Below, one piece after another: positions 35,936 to 46,870 of a stretch of 64,000 nucleotides of DNA. Within the stretch, counting starts at the first letter, position 1, and every line of letters begins with the position of its first letter. The stretch is from NCBI GenBank assembly GCA_963457665.1, contig OY735215.1:41355825-41419824 (forward strand). The letters run 5' to 3'. The notes under the pieces were generated by a model, which saw only the letters and a program-made list of their open reading frames with translations, was not told the origin of the DNA and ran no database searches. Source of the DNA: Thysanoteuthis rhombus (lineage: Eukaryota > Mollusca > Cephalopoda > Oegopsida > Thysanoteuthidae). The position numbers were made by a program, and so were the translations under genes.

Positions 35936-36477
35936 CTGTAAAGCAAACGTATTTAACTCCAGGGGGTCATAACAAAACATGAAATACACAGAAGTTTCCT
36001 AGATTATTAAATAATACGAGTTCAATATGTAAGGAATACAACAACAATAACAAGAGCAATGTAAAGCAGATTTGGAACATTTATGCATTAATAATCAATA
36101 GTAATAATATGTCAAAACTCTCAAAGATACAGTTACAATAGTAATGAAGCTAGAAAAGAGGCATTATGTTGTATTCAAGAACTCTCTTCTTTAGAGATCA
36201 GGGCAAGCATATGTATTGGATTGCAGAAACGAAAATTAGGTTGCACCATCCTCACTCTTTTTTTTCATATATCATGTGGTATCAGAGGGTAGAGATAGAC
36301 AAGAATATTAATGACTGAACTGTAAGTAAATTCTCTCCATGCTTCTTAAAAGGTTACTGGCATTGAGCAATATAAATAATTCAACATGCAAGGCTTAGGA
36401 CCTATCCCCCGGTTCCAATATTTGAACCCCAATTCATATTAGTGAGAACAGCTCAACTTAGAACACTGTTCCATGTA

Positions 36478-37053
36478 CAGGGTAGTCTCAAAGTCCTTGT
36501 GTACATTTAAACATCAATATCTCCAGATTTACAAATGTAAAAATCATGCAGTAAATGTTATATAAAAGCTCAATTCTTATAAGATTTTTTATGTGATAAT
36601 TTCTGCAAGATGTAGCACCCCCTCATAATGCTTTGAACAAGCGATGGGGGTTGAATGATGTCTTTCCAAACAAGTGGAATGATAGAGTCAGACCAATTGC
36701 TTGGGCACCTTATTTGCCTGATCTTACCCAACTGGATTTCTTCTTATTGGGTCATGTTGAACCACTTTTCTACTAATCAAAACCAAATTCTTTGGATGAA
36801 CTCAAAGCCAGATTAATTAATACATTTTAAACAATCACTCAGCAGCAGCTGAGTAATGTTTTCAGGGGATTCAAATATAGGCTTGTTCATTGCATCATAA
36901 ATGATGCCGGCTATGTTGAAGATTGAGAATTAAACTGCATTTTGACAAAAACATTAAAATATAAGATTCCATACGCTCTTTACTATAGAGTTATATTATT
37001 TGTTCATGTCAAGTAATATACTTTAAATAGCCGTAGGCTTTAGGACCATCCTA
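36478..37053 (+). mobile_element. mariner-like DNA transposon, N-terminal half deleted
   Basis: The left end (CAGGGTAGTCTCAAAGTCC) and the reverse complement of the right end (TAGGATGGTCCTAAAGCCT) are imperfect inverted repeats. Between 36603 and 36930 a plus-strand transposase C-terminal half is readable: LQDVAPPHNALNKRW, then RPIAWAPYLPDLTQLDFF and SLDELKARLINTF. These match the second catalytic-Asp block and the PxSPDLxxxDFFLWG motif of mariner-like transposases. The DNA-binding domain and first catalytic region are missing. A TA precedes the left end, and the right flank is not a clean TA. Confidence 0.8.
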
Positions 37054-37234
37054 CACTACAAAATTTATTAATGTAATCACCAGTGCTTTAACCAAAATTC
37101 TTTCAAATCTAATTTTATATCATGAAGTAATTCTGTTTTTATGAACAAATGAGGGTATTTAAACGATGATTTATTGTTAAATAAAAAATAATGTTCAAAA
37201 TAACTCAGTGAGAGAGGATTTTTCCTCTTTCTTG

Positions 37235-37492
37235 ATCCCATAACTCAGTACAGGATTTTCTGTCACTTCTATTGTATTGTTTGGGTACCCATTTACAGGG
37301 ATGTCTTCCTGATGGAAACCATCCCTCTGCAGGATTCCTCAATCCTACTCTTCATGCTGAGTGCTTATCAGAAAGGTATAGAGTACAATTTTCGAAGTCT
37401 CTGATATGTCTTTGATTTGGCCATGGATTAAACCCACATCCCATTGAATTGGAGGCAACAACTATACCATCAAGCCATAGTGATCCTCTTCA
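37235..37492 (-). mobile_element. tRNA-headed SINE, reverse orientation, no 5S part
   Basis: On the minus strand: an A-box-like TATGGCTTGATGGTATAGTT, B-box GGGTTTAATCC, then AATCAAAGACATATCAGAGA and TAAGCACTCAGCATGAAGAG, followed by AGGATTGAGGAATCCTGC. The block after the head is shared with the SINEs at 16.2 and 20.6 kb, but the 5S-like segment is absent. Confidence 0.65.
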
Positions 37493-37544
37493 GGTCTAGG
37501 TAAATGATGCTCTTTCGTTAAAAAGAAAATCTTGTGTTCAAAAC

Positions 37545-37765
37545 TTTGGCTCAGAATAAACACTTAAAATTTGATGATGATAGAGCATTTCTATAATCTA
37601 ACCTGACCCCGCCCCACAGAATGATCATGGAAAAATGTTCTAAAATGAATAAGCTTAATTATAAAATGCTTTTTGTTCATTTATAATGAAGAAGTAATAG
37701 CAGAAAGGTTTCAGTTCAAATATTTATGCAGCAATAGATTAAGGATTACTCATTCAAATATAATG
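37545..37765 (+). repeat. Direct duplication, left copy
   Basis: AATTTGATGATGATAGAGCA, AAATGTTCTAAAATGAATAA, GCTTAATTATAAAATG and TCAAATATTTATGCAGCAAT match the segment at 38037-38265 in the same order and spacing. No coding or terminal-repeat signal is seen, so this may be a segmental duplication or two copies of an unknown repeat. Confidence 0.7.
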
Positions 37766-38036
37766 AAAGGATATGAGAAATAGGAATACACATTGCAGCC
37801 CATAAATGAGTACAGCCCACAATAGAAAGTTATTTTTCTTCAGAGCCCAATATAGAAGGAATTTATCATTTCAAATGGAACATAACACAATTAAAACAGA
37901 TACTATCAGGTATAACTTATGACCAAACAGCATCAAAATTCTGTGACCAAAAATATTTTGTCATGGGGTGAACTCATTTTTGGACGGCAACATAGTTTTA
38001 ACACTATAGAGTTTGGAAAAAAAATTAACACCTGGT

Positions 38037-38265
38037 AACATCTGTTTTTGATTGTAATAAATACTTAATATTTGATGATGGTGAAGCGTTCGTGTAATCT
38101 TACCTTCCAAAAAAAAAAAATCATGAAAAAAATGTTCTAAAATGAAAAGGTTAATTATGAAATGTCTTCAGTTCATTTGTAATGAATAAGTAACAGTAGA
38201 AAAGTCTCAGTCCAAATATTTATGCTGCAATAGTTTAAGTATTAAACATTCAACTAGAGATGATA
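38037..38265 (+). repeat. Direct duplication, right copy
   Basis: TATTTGATGATGGTGAAGCG, AAATGTTCTAAAATGAAAAG, GTTAATTATGAAATG and CCAAATATTTATGCTGCAAT correspond to 37545-37765, about 490 bases to the left. The two copies differ by many substitutions and an A-run, so the duplication is old. Confidence 0.7.
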
Positions 38266-38674
38266 AAGACAGAAAAATCAACTTTCTTTAAGAAAGTGGT
38301 AGGAGTGTACTCATTATTGGGAAATATAGGCCTAAAAGAAATGTTTAAAAATGTTCAAGTTCCAATCGGTATAGTAGTGACCTTCATCTGATGAACGTAG
38401 TAAACATAATAGAAAGGAGAGAGCAAAGGTGAAGTATGCAACAATAGCTTCATTAACTGCATTTATTCAAAGAGAGAGGTACAATATCATGAAGAGATGC
38501 GCGATGAATAATATAAGAAAGAGTTTTCAGCAAGGGCATACCTCCATTGTGGAATTTTCTGCCCACATAGGTAAAAATAGATAATATGCCTGTAGAGGAG
38601 TTCAGAAATACACAAAGAAAAATTCCTTTAGGATATCTTGGGCTGGTGTTAGCCAAAAAAAAATTCTTACTTAC

Positions 38675-38680
38675 CTGTTC
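38675..38680 (-). CDS. Possible 6-nt microexon of the same gene
   Basis: On the minus strand the sequence reads TTTTAAAACAG, then GAACAG, then GTAAGTAAG. This gives a consensus acceptor and an optimal donor only six bases apart. Joined between the exons at 43487-43528 and 35873-35935, it changes a junction Arg into Arg-Asn-Ser and keeps the frame. Neuronal genes in many animals use microexons of this size. The motif is so short that chance is a serious alternative. The GTAAGT could instead be a lone donor-like site. Confidence 0.2.
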
Positions 38681-39269
38681 CTGTTTTAAAATTAAAATGA
38701 TATTATAATTGTTTTGTTTTCTTTATGAATCATTTTATTTCTTCAATCATACAAAACAAACAATAATTTACATACATATAGATACAATTAACATTCATTC
38801 TTTAAGAACTATTCACAATCTAACGTACATTTTGAAAGTCAGATCCTCTAATTCAAATTCTTGATTCACATTTTATTTCTCGTACCAAAAGAAATCACTA
38901 ATTATTGAAACAAATTCTTATTTTCTATCTTGTGTAGGAAATAACATGATTGGTACTGAAAATTAATTTTTAAATAACTAAAATGTAAAATCTATTGGAA
39001 AATTCACATTGGAATGAAATACATTTATATTCTTAAAAATAGGTTAAAGATTTGCTTGAAAGGCTACTAAATTATTTTATGCTTATTTTGAATCATTATT
39101 GTTTGAGGATCACTGTTATAAAAAAAGAAGCAAGATTTTTTCAAGAATTTTTTCTAGAGGAGAGTGGGCTCCAATTACAATGTAATTTTATCCTAAATTG
39201 GTTTCTTAGTCTGCATTCAGCAGTGTTCACACTTATTATTGAAGATCGGAATTATGAGTGATGCAACAA

Positions 39270-39396
39270 AAGGCGAGAGAAGTAAATTATTCATTGATCA
39301 CTTTTTTCCAATCTATTTATTGCTCACCCCAATACAGTGTACAGCCAAAATACAGTTTCAATTGAGTGACTGACCTGACCTCTTATTTATCTATCA
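39270..39396 (-). repeat. Interspersed family B, copy 5 (fragment)
   Basis: The reverse complement shows TCAGTCACTCAATTGAAACT, TGTACACTGTATTGGGGTGA, AAAGTGATCAATGAATAATT and TACTTCTCTCGCCTTTTG. Only the 5' block of the family is present. Confidence 0.65.
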
Positions 39397-40351
39397 CTTT
39401 CTTCCTACTCCCTTCCTGACACTATTTTTTCATTCTTACCGTTTTTGTCTTTACTTCCTATCATATTAGCCTCGTTTTTTTACTTTATTCTCTGAACTTT
39501 CAATTATCTCTTTTTTTATTCAAAGCTCCCTCCCACTCCCCTCACACCTTTCCACTTGCTTCCTCTGTCTTTCTCTCTCAATTTTAGGCACCCATCTTTG
39601 GGTTATGCTATTATAAACCTCTCTATTTCCTCTCTTCCTGGGAATCTTTTATATTCTCTCTCTCTCTCTCTCATATTATCTCCCTCGCAGAATTTTTACT
39701 TCCTTTTTCTTGCCTACCTCTCAAGATCAATTTCAAGGACAAATCTCCCCCCCTTGCACACACACACACACAAATTTATTCATGCAATGACTCATAGAAC
39801 TCATAATTTTACACTCAAATGCACATCCTAATCGAAGCTTTGATATTTCCAAACCACAGATGATAAAAAAGAAATATCTTTGAAAGACTTGTCTACTCTC
39901 ATAATGCAATAATTTTGTGTTTTGTAATATTTTTTATACTGTTTAGAATTATTAATACCAGCACATAAAGGTTGCTTTTAACTTTGGCTCATGACACACA
40001 AGGATACAAAACGAATCAGTGAGGTATCTAAAAAAACTCAACTTACAAAATGGTGCTTTCAAAACATTTCTTCAACTCATATTTTGACCAAAAACATTGA
40101 ACCCATGATATTAAAAGGAAAACTTATATGACGATGTGTTAGTATTTATATCAATGGAGGGGAAAGTTTAAATTGGTTAGAAACAATTCAGTGTTGACAG
40201 CTTAGATAAATCATTCTGCAATAACAGAAAACAATAAAAGATTCATAATTAGGTGAAAAATACTTTTTCAAGGTTTTCAAAAACATTCTTAGTAAATAAT
40301 CAGATAAAACAAGTTAGATAGTACTACCCAGATTTATGATTCTCCCAAAAA

Positions 40352-40552
40352 GCGAATCAAAGTGAAGGTGCGAGTAGTCTAACAGTTGATGACATGGAGA
40401 ACTCAATCAGCTAATTGAGTTCAAACTCAAACTCACATTCACTTTGCACTCTTGCCCTTGGGGAAGACATGAATCCACCTCCCCTATCATCTATGGCAGC
40501 TGGAACCCCTCAGCCAAGTAAGGCAGGCTAGCGCCTTGGCCCTGTAAAAACA
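40352..40552 (+). mobile_element. tRNA-headed SINE of a second family
   Basis: The head GGTGCGAGTAGTCTAACAGT with B-box GAGTTCAAACTC (40416-40427) is followed by TTGCCCTTGGGGAAGACATG, CCACCTCCCCTATCATCTAT and AAGGCAGGCTAGCGCCTTGG. The body differs from the 16-20 kb SINEs. It has higher G+C than its surroundings. Confidence 0.6.
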
Positions 40553-43486
40553 CACTCTTGCTAGAGAAATGGTGATTTGGTCTTCATGGATTGTTCAAGA
40601 CATGGAGAGGAAAATCATTATTTGATATATTGTCTATAACCTGGTGAAGTGTCATCAACATACCAACTTTGCTTTGGACAATTCAATCTCTTCTTTTTAT
40701 CTGCGGTGTAGTCACAATATTTCGAACAATTTATTTGTACAGCCATTTCTAGGTTTGAATTGTAATAAAACAACCAGAAAAAAGCAGCAGAAAAAAAGTA
40801 TCAAACAGAAAATTAAAATGTAAACTGCAACACTTGTGAATATTTTATTTAAGCAATGCTTGCAATACACTTTGTTTCATAAGTTTTAACATGGAATCTT
40901 CTGTTTGATATCAATCGAGAGGAGAGACTCCCTTTCCTAATAAATATTACAATTTACACCTGAAGAGGGCTGCACAAATGAATCAGGCAATACTGTGCGT
41001 GACTACATTGAAGATGAAAAGAAGAGATTAAATTTTCCAAAACAAACTGGGTATTGTCTCACGTGTCATATAGCATAGGAGTATCTGAATCTGAGTGAGT
41101 CTAAGTGGAACTCCCATTCAAAATGAGATTTTCTCTTACTTGAGGTTTTTACTAATAAAGACTAACCAATGATTTGGGTGAAATACATGAAGCCACAAGG
41201 AGATTTTGTGAGTAAAAATGATGCACATATCTGAACTTGTATCTTGCTTTTTTGTGTAATATCATTTCCTTCAATGGTTTTTTTTATGTGTTGTGTAAAT
41301 GTCATATTGTTCTAAAGAGTTATATTGCTAATAGCACTTCAATGTACTAACTTCTCTTGTTTATTTTTGTACAACCGTTATACTACATTTACTAATACAA
41401 AACTTCATTGTTATTACTATCATTTAGGATGACAAATGACAAATCAATTTGGACACAATAGTTCAAAAGTCTTGTTGAAAATAATTCTATAAGAAAAGTA
41501 ATGAAATAAGACAAATAGAAAAGAAAATAGTGCCAGCACTAGCAACAGCGAGAGGAAGGGAGGGAATAAAATTTAGAAGATTTAGATTCCAACCAGCCAA
41601 GAATTTAATTCCATTTAATAAAAGATAGCAGAAAAGATTCAATAAGCAAAGTACCAACCAAAATGAAGTGAAAAGGAATAGCAAAGAGAAAAAAAAATAT
41701 CCCATGAAACAAAATTGAGCAATGAGAAAAGAGATGATGAAGAAACAAGCTTCAAAAAATACATTGATCGATAATTCTTCTTAACATATGAGCCTTATAT
41801 TTAAAATTGTTTGGCATTATGATAAGTTTTAGACTATAACATACAGGAAACCATTGTCTTATCTGAGAGAAATTAGATTCCTTGGTCATCCAGTGGATTT
41901 ATTTTCATGTGCTTACCAGCAGAATGGATGATGAGGTAATAGTTCATGATAGAGGATAAATGACTACCGATATCTTTGATAGAAAGTTAACAGCAGGTGT
42001 ACCTTGATTAGTACGCTTAGATCATTTCAAAATTTTCGGTACTGATCAAAATCACTTTTCAAGGTCTTATATTAATGCAACATGTTTTGTTTTTTTCCAG
42101 CTTATACCTAGTTACATTGATTTGTACAGCAATACCATACTACATCAAAACCTGCATTTATCAAAACCACACCATCAATGGTAGGTATTAGTGTACTTTT
42201 TTCGGTCTAGTAAAGACCGATCCAAACAGAAAAGGATCTCCTATTTATCAGACAAGCACATGAGGAGATTTTATAAGACAACTTTTCCTTTGTATAGGTA
42301 CACTGCTGATTTACCGACAACCTTGGATCCAGAACCATCGCGGATTATCCATTTTATAGAATACACCTCTGGGCCACGAATTATGCATATCTCATATCTT
42401 TAAAGCATTAAAACTCATTCCAGGCAGGTTTTCTCAACGCTTCTGTTTCTTGCATTGATATGGTTAGCACTTAATTGTGACAACCACTGCTATAAACAAT
42501 CAACAGATTGCTCTACACACATGTCACCTGTTGCCAATCAGTGAACTAGTGTGAGAGTTGAGAGAAATTCAAGCATCTGTTAGTGATTTTGCCTGTATCA
42601 AAATAGGTGACAGATCATCAGTTACTGGAAAATTGGTGGTCTACTTGTAATAACTTTTCCTCTCTTCTTGTTCAGCCTTTACAGTTCCATTATCATTAAG
42701 ATTGCAGAAGTACATATGGTTCAAAATTGTCTATTTCCAAGATGCGTGGGCAATCACAAAAGACGTGTGAGAAATCTCAAAACATTTCTACTAATGATTC
42801 ATACAGCACTTCCATGCACATAATTTGCAATGGAAAATTTTTTCACATATGTGATTATCTGGACTGATGTGTCCAGCCCATCAGACTTTCCTTTAAAAGG
42901 CATGAATGGATTGAATGTTCAAGAGAAAACACCCACACTGGAAACTGTCTAGACATTGTGTTCAAGATATTTTAAAAACATGTCATGCTACAAAACTTGT
43001 ACATTAATGATAAAACTTGTTGAAAATCAACAACCTGAATGTCCTAAAATGATGGATTTTTTTATTAACCTTTTGGCTAACTTGTATAATGCAGCACATT
43101 TCAATGGTTAGAACACAAAATATTTCTTAAAAATCGAAAATAACAAAAGAGACGTGTTTTTAAAATTCTCTTTTGTTTTTTTAAACAATTTGTAAGAAAC
43201 ATTAGAGGTTAAGGAAAACGTGCAATTTACAATATAAAAAGCATGCAAAAGTCTAATGAAGTCTACAAAAGGTTAAGTGGTGAAATTGGTCACAAAAGCT
43301 TAGTAAGAAAAGAAATCACAGAGAAAAGGATCAAATAATTCAGCTGAAGAATTCTTGCAAAAACAATAAAAATGCAGTGGGTACTATGAAAAGAAATTTC
43401 TAAATGAAAAAAAGCAAAGGAAAAAACTAAAATTGAAAAAACTAAAAAAAGAATTTACAACACACAAACAAAACATGAGAATTTAC
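40553..43486. other. No gene seen; presumed intron
   Basis: A+T-rich. 42000-42420 has an unusual composition with CGGTCTAGTAAAGACCG (42204-42220), a small palindrome, and may be an unrecognised transposon. An isolated plus-strand acceptor/donor pair near 42104-42180 is treated as chance. Confidence 0.4.
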
Positions 43487-43528
43487 CGGTGGTTGTTAAT
43501 GGTTGGAGGCTTCACAACTGGTGCAACA
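43487..43528 (-). CDS. Small internal exon (42 nt) of an unidentified host gene
   Basis: On the minus strand a T/C-rich tract ends in AG just before 43528, and the exon ends at 43487 in CG followed by GTAAAT. The single open phase reads VAPVVKPPTINNH, with one base at the start and two at the end shared with neighbouring codons. The peptide is proline-rich and looks like a disordered linker. Its exit phase (two bases) fits the entry phase of the next candidate exon at 35873-35935. A length of 42 nt divides by three, so it could be skipped without loss of frame. I do not recognise the protein. The call rests on splice signals and phase only, and no homology could be tested. Confidence 0.45.
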
Positions 43529-43614
43529 CTGAAGAAAATTTAAAATTCAAATTAGGAAGAAAGACTCTTTTGGTTTGATACATTTAACTGTTGGAGATAA
43601 ATACATTTCTTCTA

Positions 43615-44100
43615 CAGGTTGAGTATCCTCTTATTCGAAAAAAAACAAAATGCTCCGAAATCTGAAATTTTTCAAAAGTCAATATGACGTCACAAATGGG
43701 AAATTCTACACCTGACCTCACAGTTATTTGATATAAAGACAAGATACAAAGGTGATTTCCAAGACTTTATTCAACTCATTCTGATCTCAGAAAAAACAAG
43801 GTCATTTTTGTTTCACCCATCCGAAAATTGAAACTATATGTACATCTCAAACAGTAAAAGACAAAAACAAGTCCCCATCAAAACAATTTTGTTTTCTGAA
43901 AATTCAATGCACACAAACGATGAAAAAATATTGTACAAATTACCTTTAGATTATGTGTACAAAGTATACATGGAACATGAATGGTTTTTGTGCTTTGACT
44001 TGGGGTCCTCAATATCTCATCATATTACATAAATATTTCAAAATACCAAAACTTGAACACTTCTGGTTCCAGACATATCAGATAAGGGATACTCAATCTG
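43615..44100. mobile_element. pogo/Tigger-type MITE closely resembling mammalian MER2
   Basis: Ends CAGGTTGAGTATCC and, reverse complemented, CAGATTGAGTATCCCTTATC form the inverted repeat. TA flanks both sides (43613-43614, 44101-44102). The interior also follows what I remember of the mammalian MER2 (Tigger family) consensus: an AAATGCTCCGAAATCTGAAA block, TTCTACACCTGACCTCA, then ATTATGTGTACAAAGTATAC, GACTTGGGGTCCTCAATATC, and CACTTCTGGTTCCAGACATA before the right end. It lies just upstream of the exon at 43487-43528. No transposase is encoded. Confidence 0.85.
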
Positions 44101-45064
44101 TATTATGGAAATCAGAGGTCCACTTTCGATGAAAAAAAAGAGTATCTGTTTATTCCTGAAAAGCAAGGACCACAAAAGATTTACAATGGAGCACAATCCA
44201 AACATCCAATAATTTTCTCACTTTTTCTTCCTTGAAAGTTTGTATTTACGTACGTCTCACTTGATAAAGAAATAAAATCTGAAAACAAAGAATAATTTCT
44301 TCAATTCATTTTTCAATCCGCAAATAATGACGTATTTAGAGTGTGCAAAATTTCTCAGTGATAATTAGAGAAAATCATTTTTTCTTGAGAAACTTTTGAG
44401 CACACCTAATAAATCAAAAGGGAACTTTTCAGATCAAACTTCTTAATTAAAAAAAAAAATAAACTTCATTTGAGAAGTCAAGGAAAACATGGGAATATTT
44501 CATAAAAAATATCAGCTCGGAGACTCGTTTAAACTTGTTTCTTTATGAGAAAAAGCAAAAACAAATTCAAAATGGTAGTGAATTTACACCAAACTGCTAA
44601 TAAACAAAAAAGCAATAATATCTGACAATTCACAAGTTTCTTGGAATCTAAAAAAAAAACAAAGACATCAATAAAAGTTAGAAATATTTCATGCAAAGAA
44701 ATGAGTGTAGTCTTAGTAGACGCTAGTGTAAAATAACTCTCTGATTGATGGTGCAATCACAGGTGACAGGTAAAATGAAAATTTATGCTCATGAGCGAGT
44801 AGCATTCTCTTGTCAAAAGTGAAATGAACTTCTCCTGTCAGCTTTCAACTCAATCAGAATGAAGCACTGGCATATACAATATCAATATTTAGATTCAACT
44901 GTTTAAAAATGACAAGAGTCAGCAAGTTGTTAGTTTTTTTCTCAAGGAATGATACTAAACAATGATTATGAACAAGGGATGGCAACACTTTGCTCAGAAA
45001 TATAAGAACCATGGACAGATTTACCTCATAGATATAGATTTTAAGGTAAATAAATGTATCAATT
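44101..45064. other. No gene seen
   Basis: A+T-rich sequence with A-runs. The frame at 44529-44756 is low complexity with no motif. Confidence 0.5.
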
Positions 45065-45240
45065 GTTTACAGGCAGAGGCAGGCTCCCGATAACATTTAG
45101 TGAGATTTTTTCAATAGAAATGTAGTGAGCAAACTATTATTTATAAAGCTTTTGGAGGTCTGGGGTGGACATTCTTAAATAGCCCCCCCTTTCCTCTCAG
45201 CTACACCTCTGGTTACAGTTAGAAAAATCTTTAGTGCCAA
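45065..45240 (+). repeat. Interspersed family E, copy 2
   Basis: GATAACATTTAGTGAGATTT, CAATAGAAATGTAGTGAGCA and ATTATTTATAAAGCTTTTGG match copy 1. It continues into GGGGTGGACATTC and a CTGAGAGG-type stretch (reverse: GTGTAGCTGAGAGGAAAGG). Confidence 0.5.
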
Positions 45241-45242
45241 TC

Positions 45243-45380
45243 TCCCAAGTGAAAATGTTTGCCAGTCTTGAAAATTATATCGAAGTGCTGACATTTACCT
45301 GGACTCAAACCCCCACTAATCGTGCAAAATGAATACTTATAACTATCTCAACCACCATGTATAGCCCTGACCTAAACACA
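45243..45380 (-). mobile_element. tRNA-headed SINE head, reverse orientation
   Basis: On the minus strand: CTATACATGGTGGTTGAGAT (A-box region), then B-box GGGTTTGAGTCC at about 45302-45313, followed by AGGTAAATGTCAGCACTTCG and GGCAAACATTTTCACTTGGG. The apparent splice donor CCAG|GTAAAT inside it is part of the SINE. Confidence 0.45.
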
Positions 45381-45974
45381 GACAGATAGGAAACAAAGTT
45401 TACTACCCCAAATATCTGACTCATATTTTCTATAAATAGAAAAGCTGCCTCAGAGTATTATGTCTACGATATGAGCGTGTCAGACTTCATATACATAACT
45501 AAGATGCATGTATATATAAGGCCACTTTCCTGATGACAAGTTGATTAACTGTCCCATATCCTCAATTTATCACATCATTCCTTATGTAAATAGCTGACCA
45601 CTGAAAAAATATCAGTAACTTTCTTTCCAATTACTTTTCCCAGGATATTAAGAAGACACTACTTATTCCTGAGCTACAATCCATTTTGAAATTTTTTTCT
45701 ACAATACCATCCAATGCAATCTGTATTCCTACATAATGAGTGTTATTTTCTGATTGCTTATCTGTAAAAAATGTGAAAATGGTTATTATTCTCTACAAGG
45801 CAGTGATCTTTTGAAATTTACCCAATTCAAATCCTTCAACAGGTTGAATTGCTTATCTTCATTCACATTTTTTGAGAAAGAGAACATATAAATCCAATTC
45901 AACATGTATTTACACTAACTTTAAATAAAAGTGACCACAAAAGACTTAAAAATCAATAGTTTCTAGAGAATTAT

Positions 45975-46375
45975 GATTGTAGTGTAAATCACTTTCATAA
46001 AACTAGACCCCAAAATGCAATCTCTCATTATGTTTTCATTATATGTTACTAAGTAGCGGCATTCAAAGTCCAGTGTATCCCATTGAAAGAGCTCACCTTG
46101 CCTCTCCAAATACATTCCCACATTCTCCTTAAATTCATCGAGATGGGTGTTGAGGATATGGACTTTGGGGGACAGTCTACAGCCCATTTTACTGAAGTTC
46201 TTCACCATAGTCTCAAGGTTTGTAATTGCCCTGGAAGCCCTGAACCACTGTGGCAAATCTGTACCAAGCTATTTTCTCCTTTTTAGCGGGCTTCTTTGGG
46301 AATTCCTTGAACTTATTCATCATCTGTGGCTGACAAAGACACCAGCTTTGATTTTTGCCTCAGATAAAACTCTGT
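45975..46375 (-). pseudogene. Transposon-derived protein fossil, C-terminal part, inverted
   Basis: Read on the minus strand: LSEAKIKAGVFVSH, a run resembling QMMNKFKEFPKKPAKKEKIA, WYRFATVVQGFQGNYKP, and finally GCRLSPKVHILNTHLDEFKE, VGMYLERQGELFQWD and ECRYLVTYNENIMRDC. The last part matches the GCxMSxKxHxLxSHLDxFxEN...GExFxxD signature that follows the N-terminal part in this protein family. It therefore continues the protein at 46438-46870 but in reverse orientation. It is broken. Confidence 0.6.
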
Positions 46376-46437
46376 AACAGCATCTGCTGAGTTGTGCAAG
46401 ACCTACAAAGCATATTCTAGAATGCCTATTGGGGATC

Positions 46438-46870
46438 AAGCACTTCATCTACAATACAGCAGTCAAAATCCTGCAAGACATCTTCAAGAATGATAAAAAC
46501 AACTGGAAGGTCATTGAAGATTTCAAAATGGTGGCATTTCTAATGAGTCTCTGAAATGAGTATCCCTGTTATCTTTGCCTCTGGGACAGCAGGGACACTT
46601 TGATGCACTATCAAAGGTGGGACTAGCAACTGCCATTTGATTTGTATGTGAGAGATAGATAACATCACATAGGAGCCACTGGTTGACCTTGGAAACTGCT
46701 GATGTCACCACTGCATATGAAATTAAGCCTTATGAAACAATTTGTCACAGCTAAATAAGGAGTTTGCTGCCTTTAAGTACCTTCACTTAATGTTTTCATC
46801 TTAAGGGAAAAGTTTGAAGTGAATGATAGCCATTTTCTATACTTTTTGAGATATAATCCATCAGAAAATA
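46438..46870 (+). pseudogene. Transposon-derived protein fossil, N-terminal part
   Basis: The plus strand reads HFIYNTAVKILQDIFK, NWKVIEDFKMVAFLMSL, then YPCYLCLWDSRDTLMHYQRW, and later LNKEFAAFKYLHLMF. These recall a multi-copy invertebrate protein family with a FKMVNFLLGQQ...YPCFLCxWDSRA...HY signature and a LGLMKQFVKALxKE...FKYI segment. I know the family only as uncharacterised and probably carried by a mobile element. The copy is decayed. Its continuation is on the opposite strand next door (45975-46375). Confidence 0.55.

Larger units (their letters stand above)
38270..40350. other. No gene seen apart from a family B fragment and the possible microexon
   Basis: 39390-39770 is a long pyrimidine-rich tract on the plus strand (TC runs at about 39655-39672, then a short CA run at 39757-39772). 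The reading frame in it (39556-39831) is a low-complexity by-product. Confidence 0.5.

Noticed and set aside
39556-39831. 91-residue Ser/Leu-rich open frame
   Set aside because: Produced by a pyrimidine-rich low-complexity tract.
42104-42180. Plus-strand exon between TTTTTTTCCAG and GTAGGTATT
   Set aside because: Both splice sites look good, but two frames are open, the peptide is low-information, and no second plus-strand exon supports a gene on that strand.
45302-45320. Minus-strand splice donor CCAG|GTAAAT
   Set aside because: It is part of the tRNA-like B-box region of a SINE.
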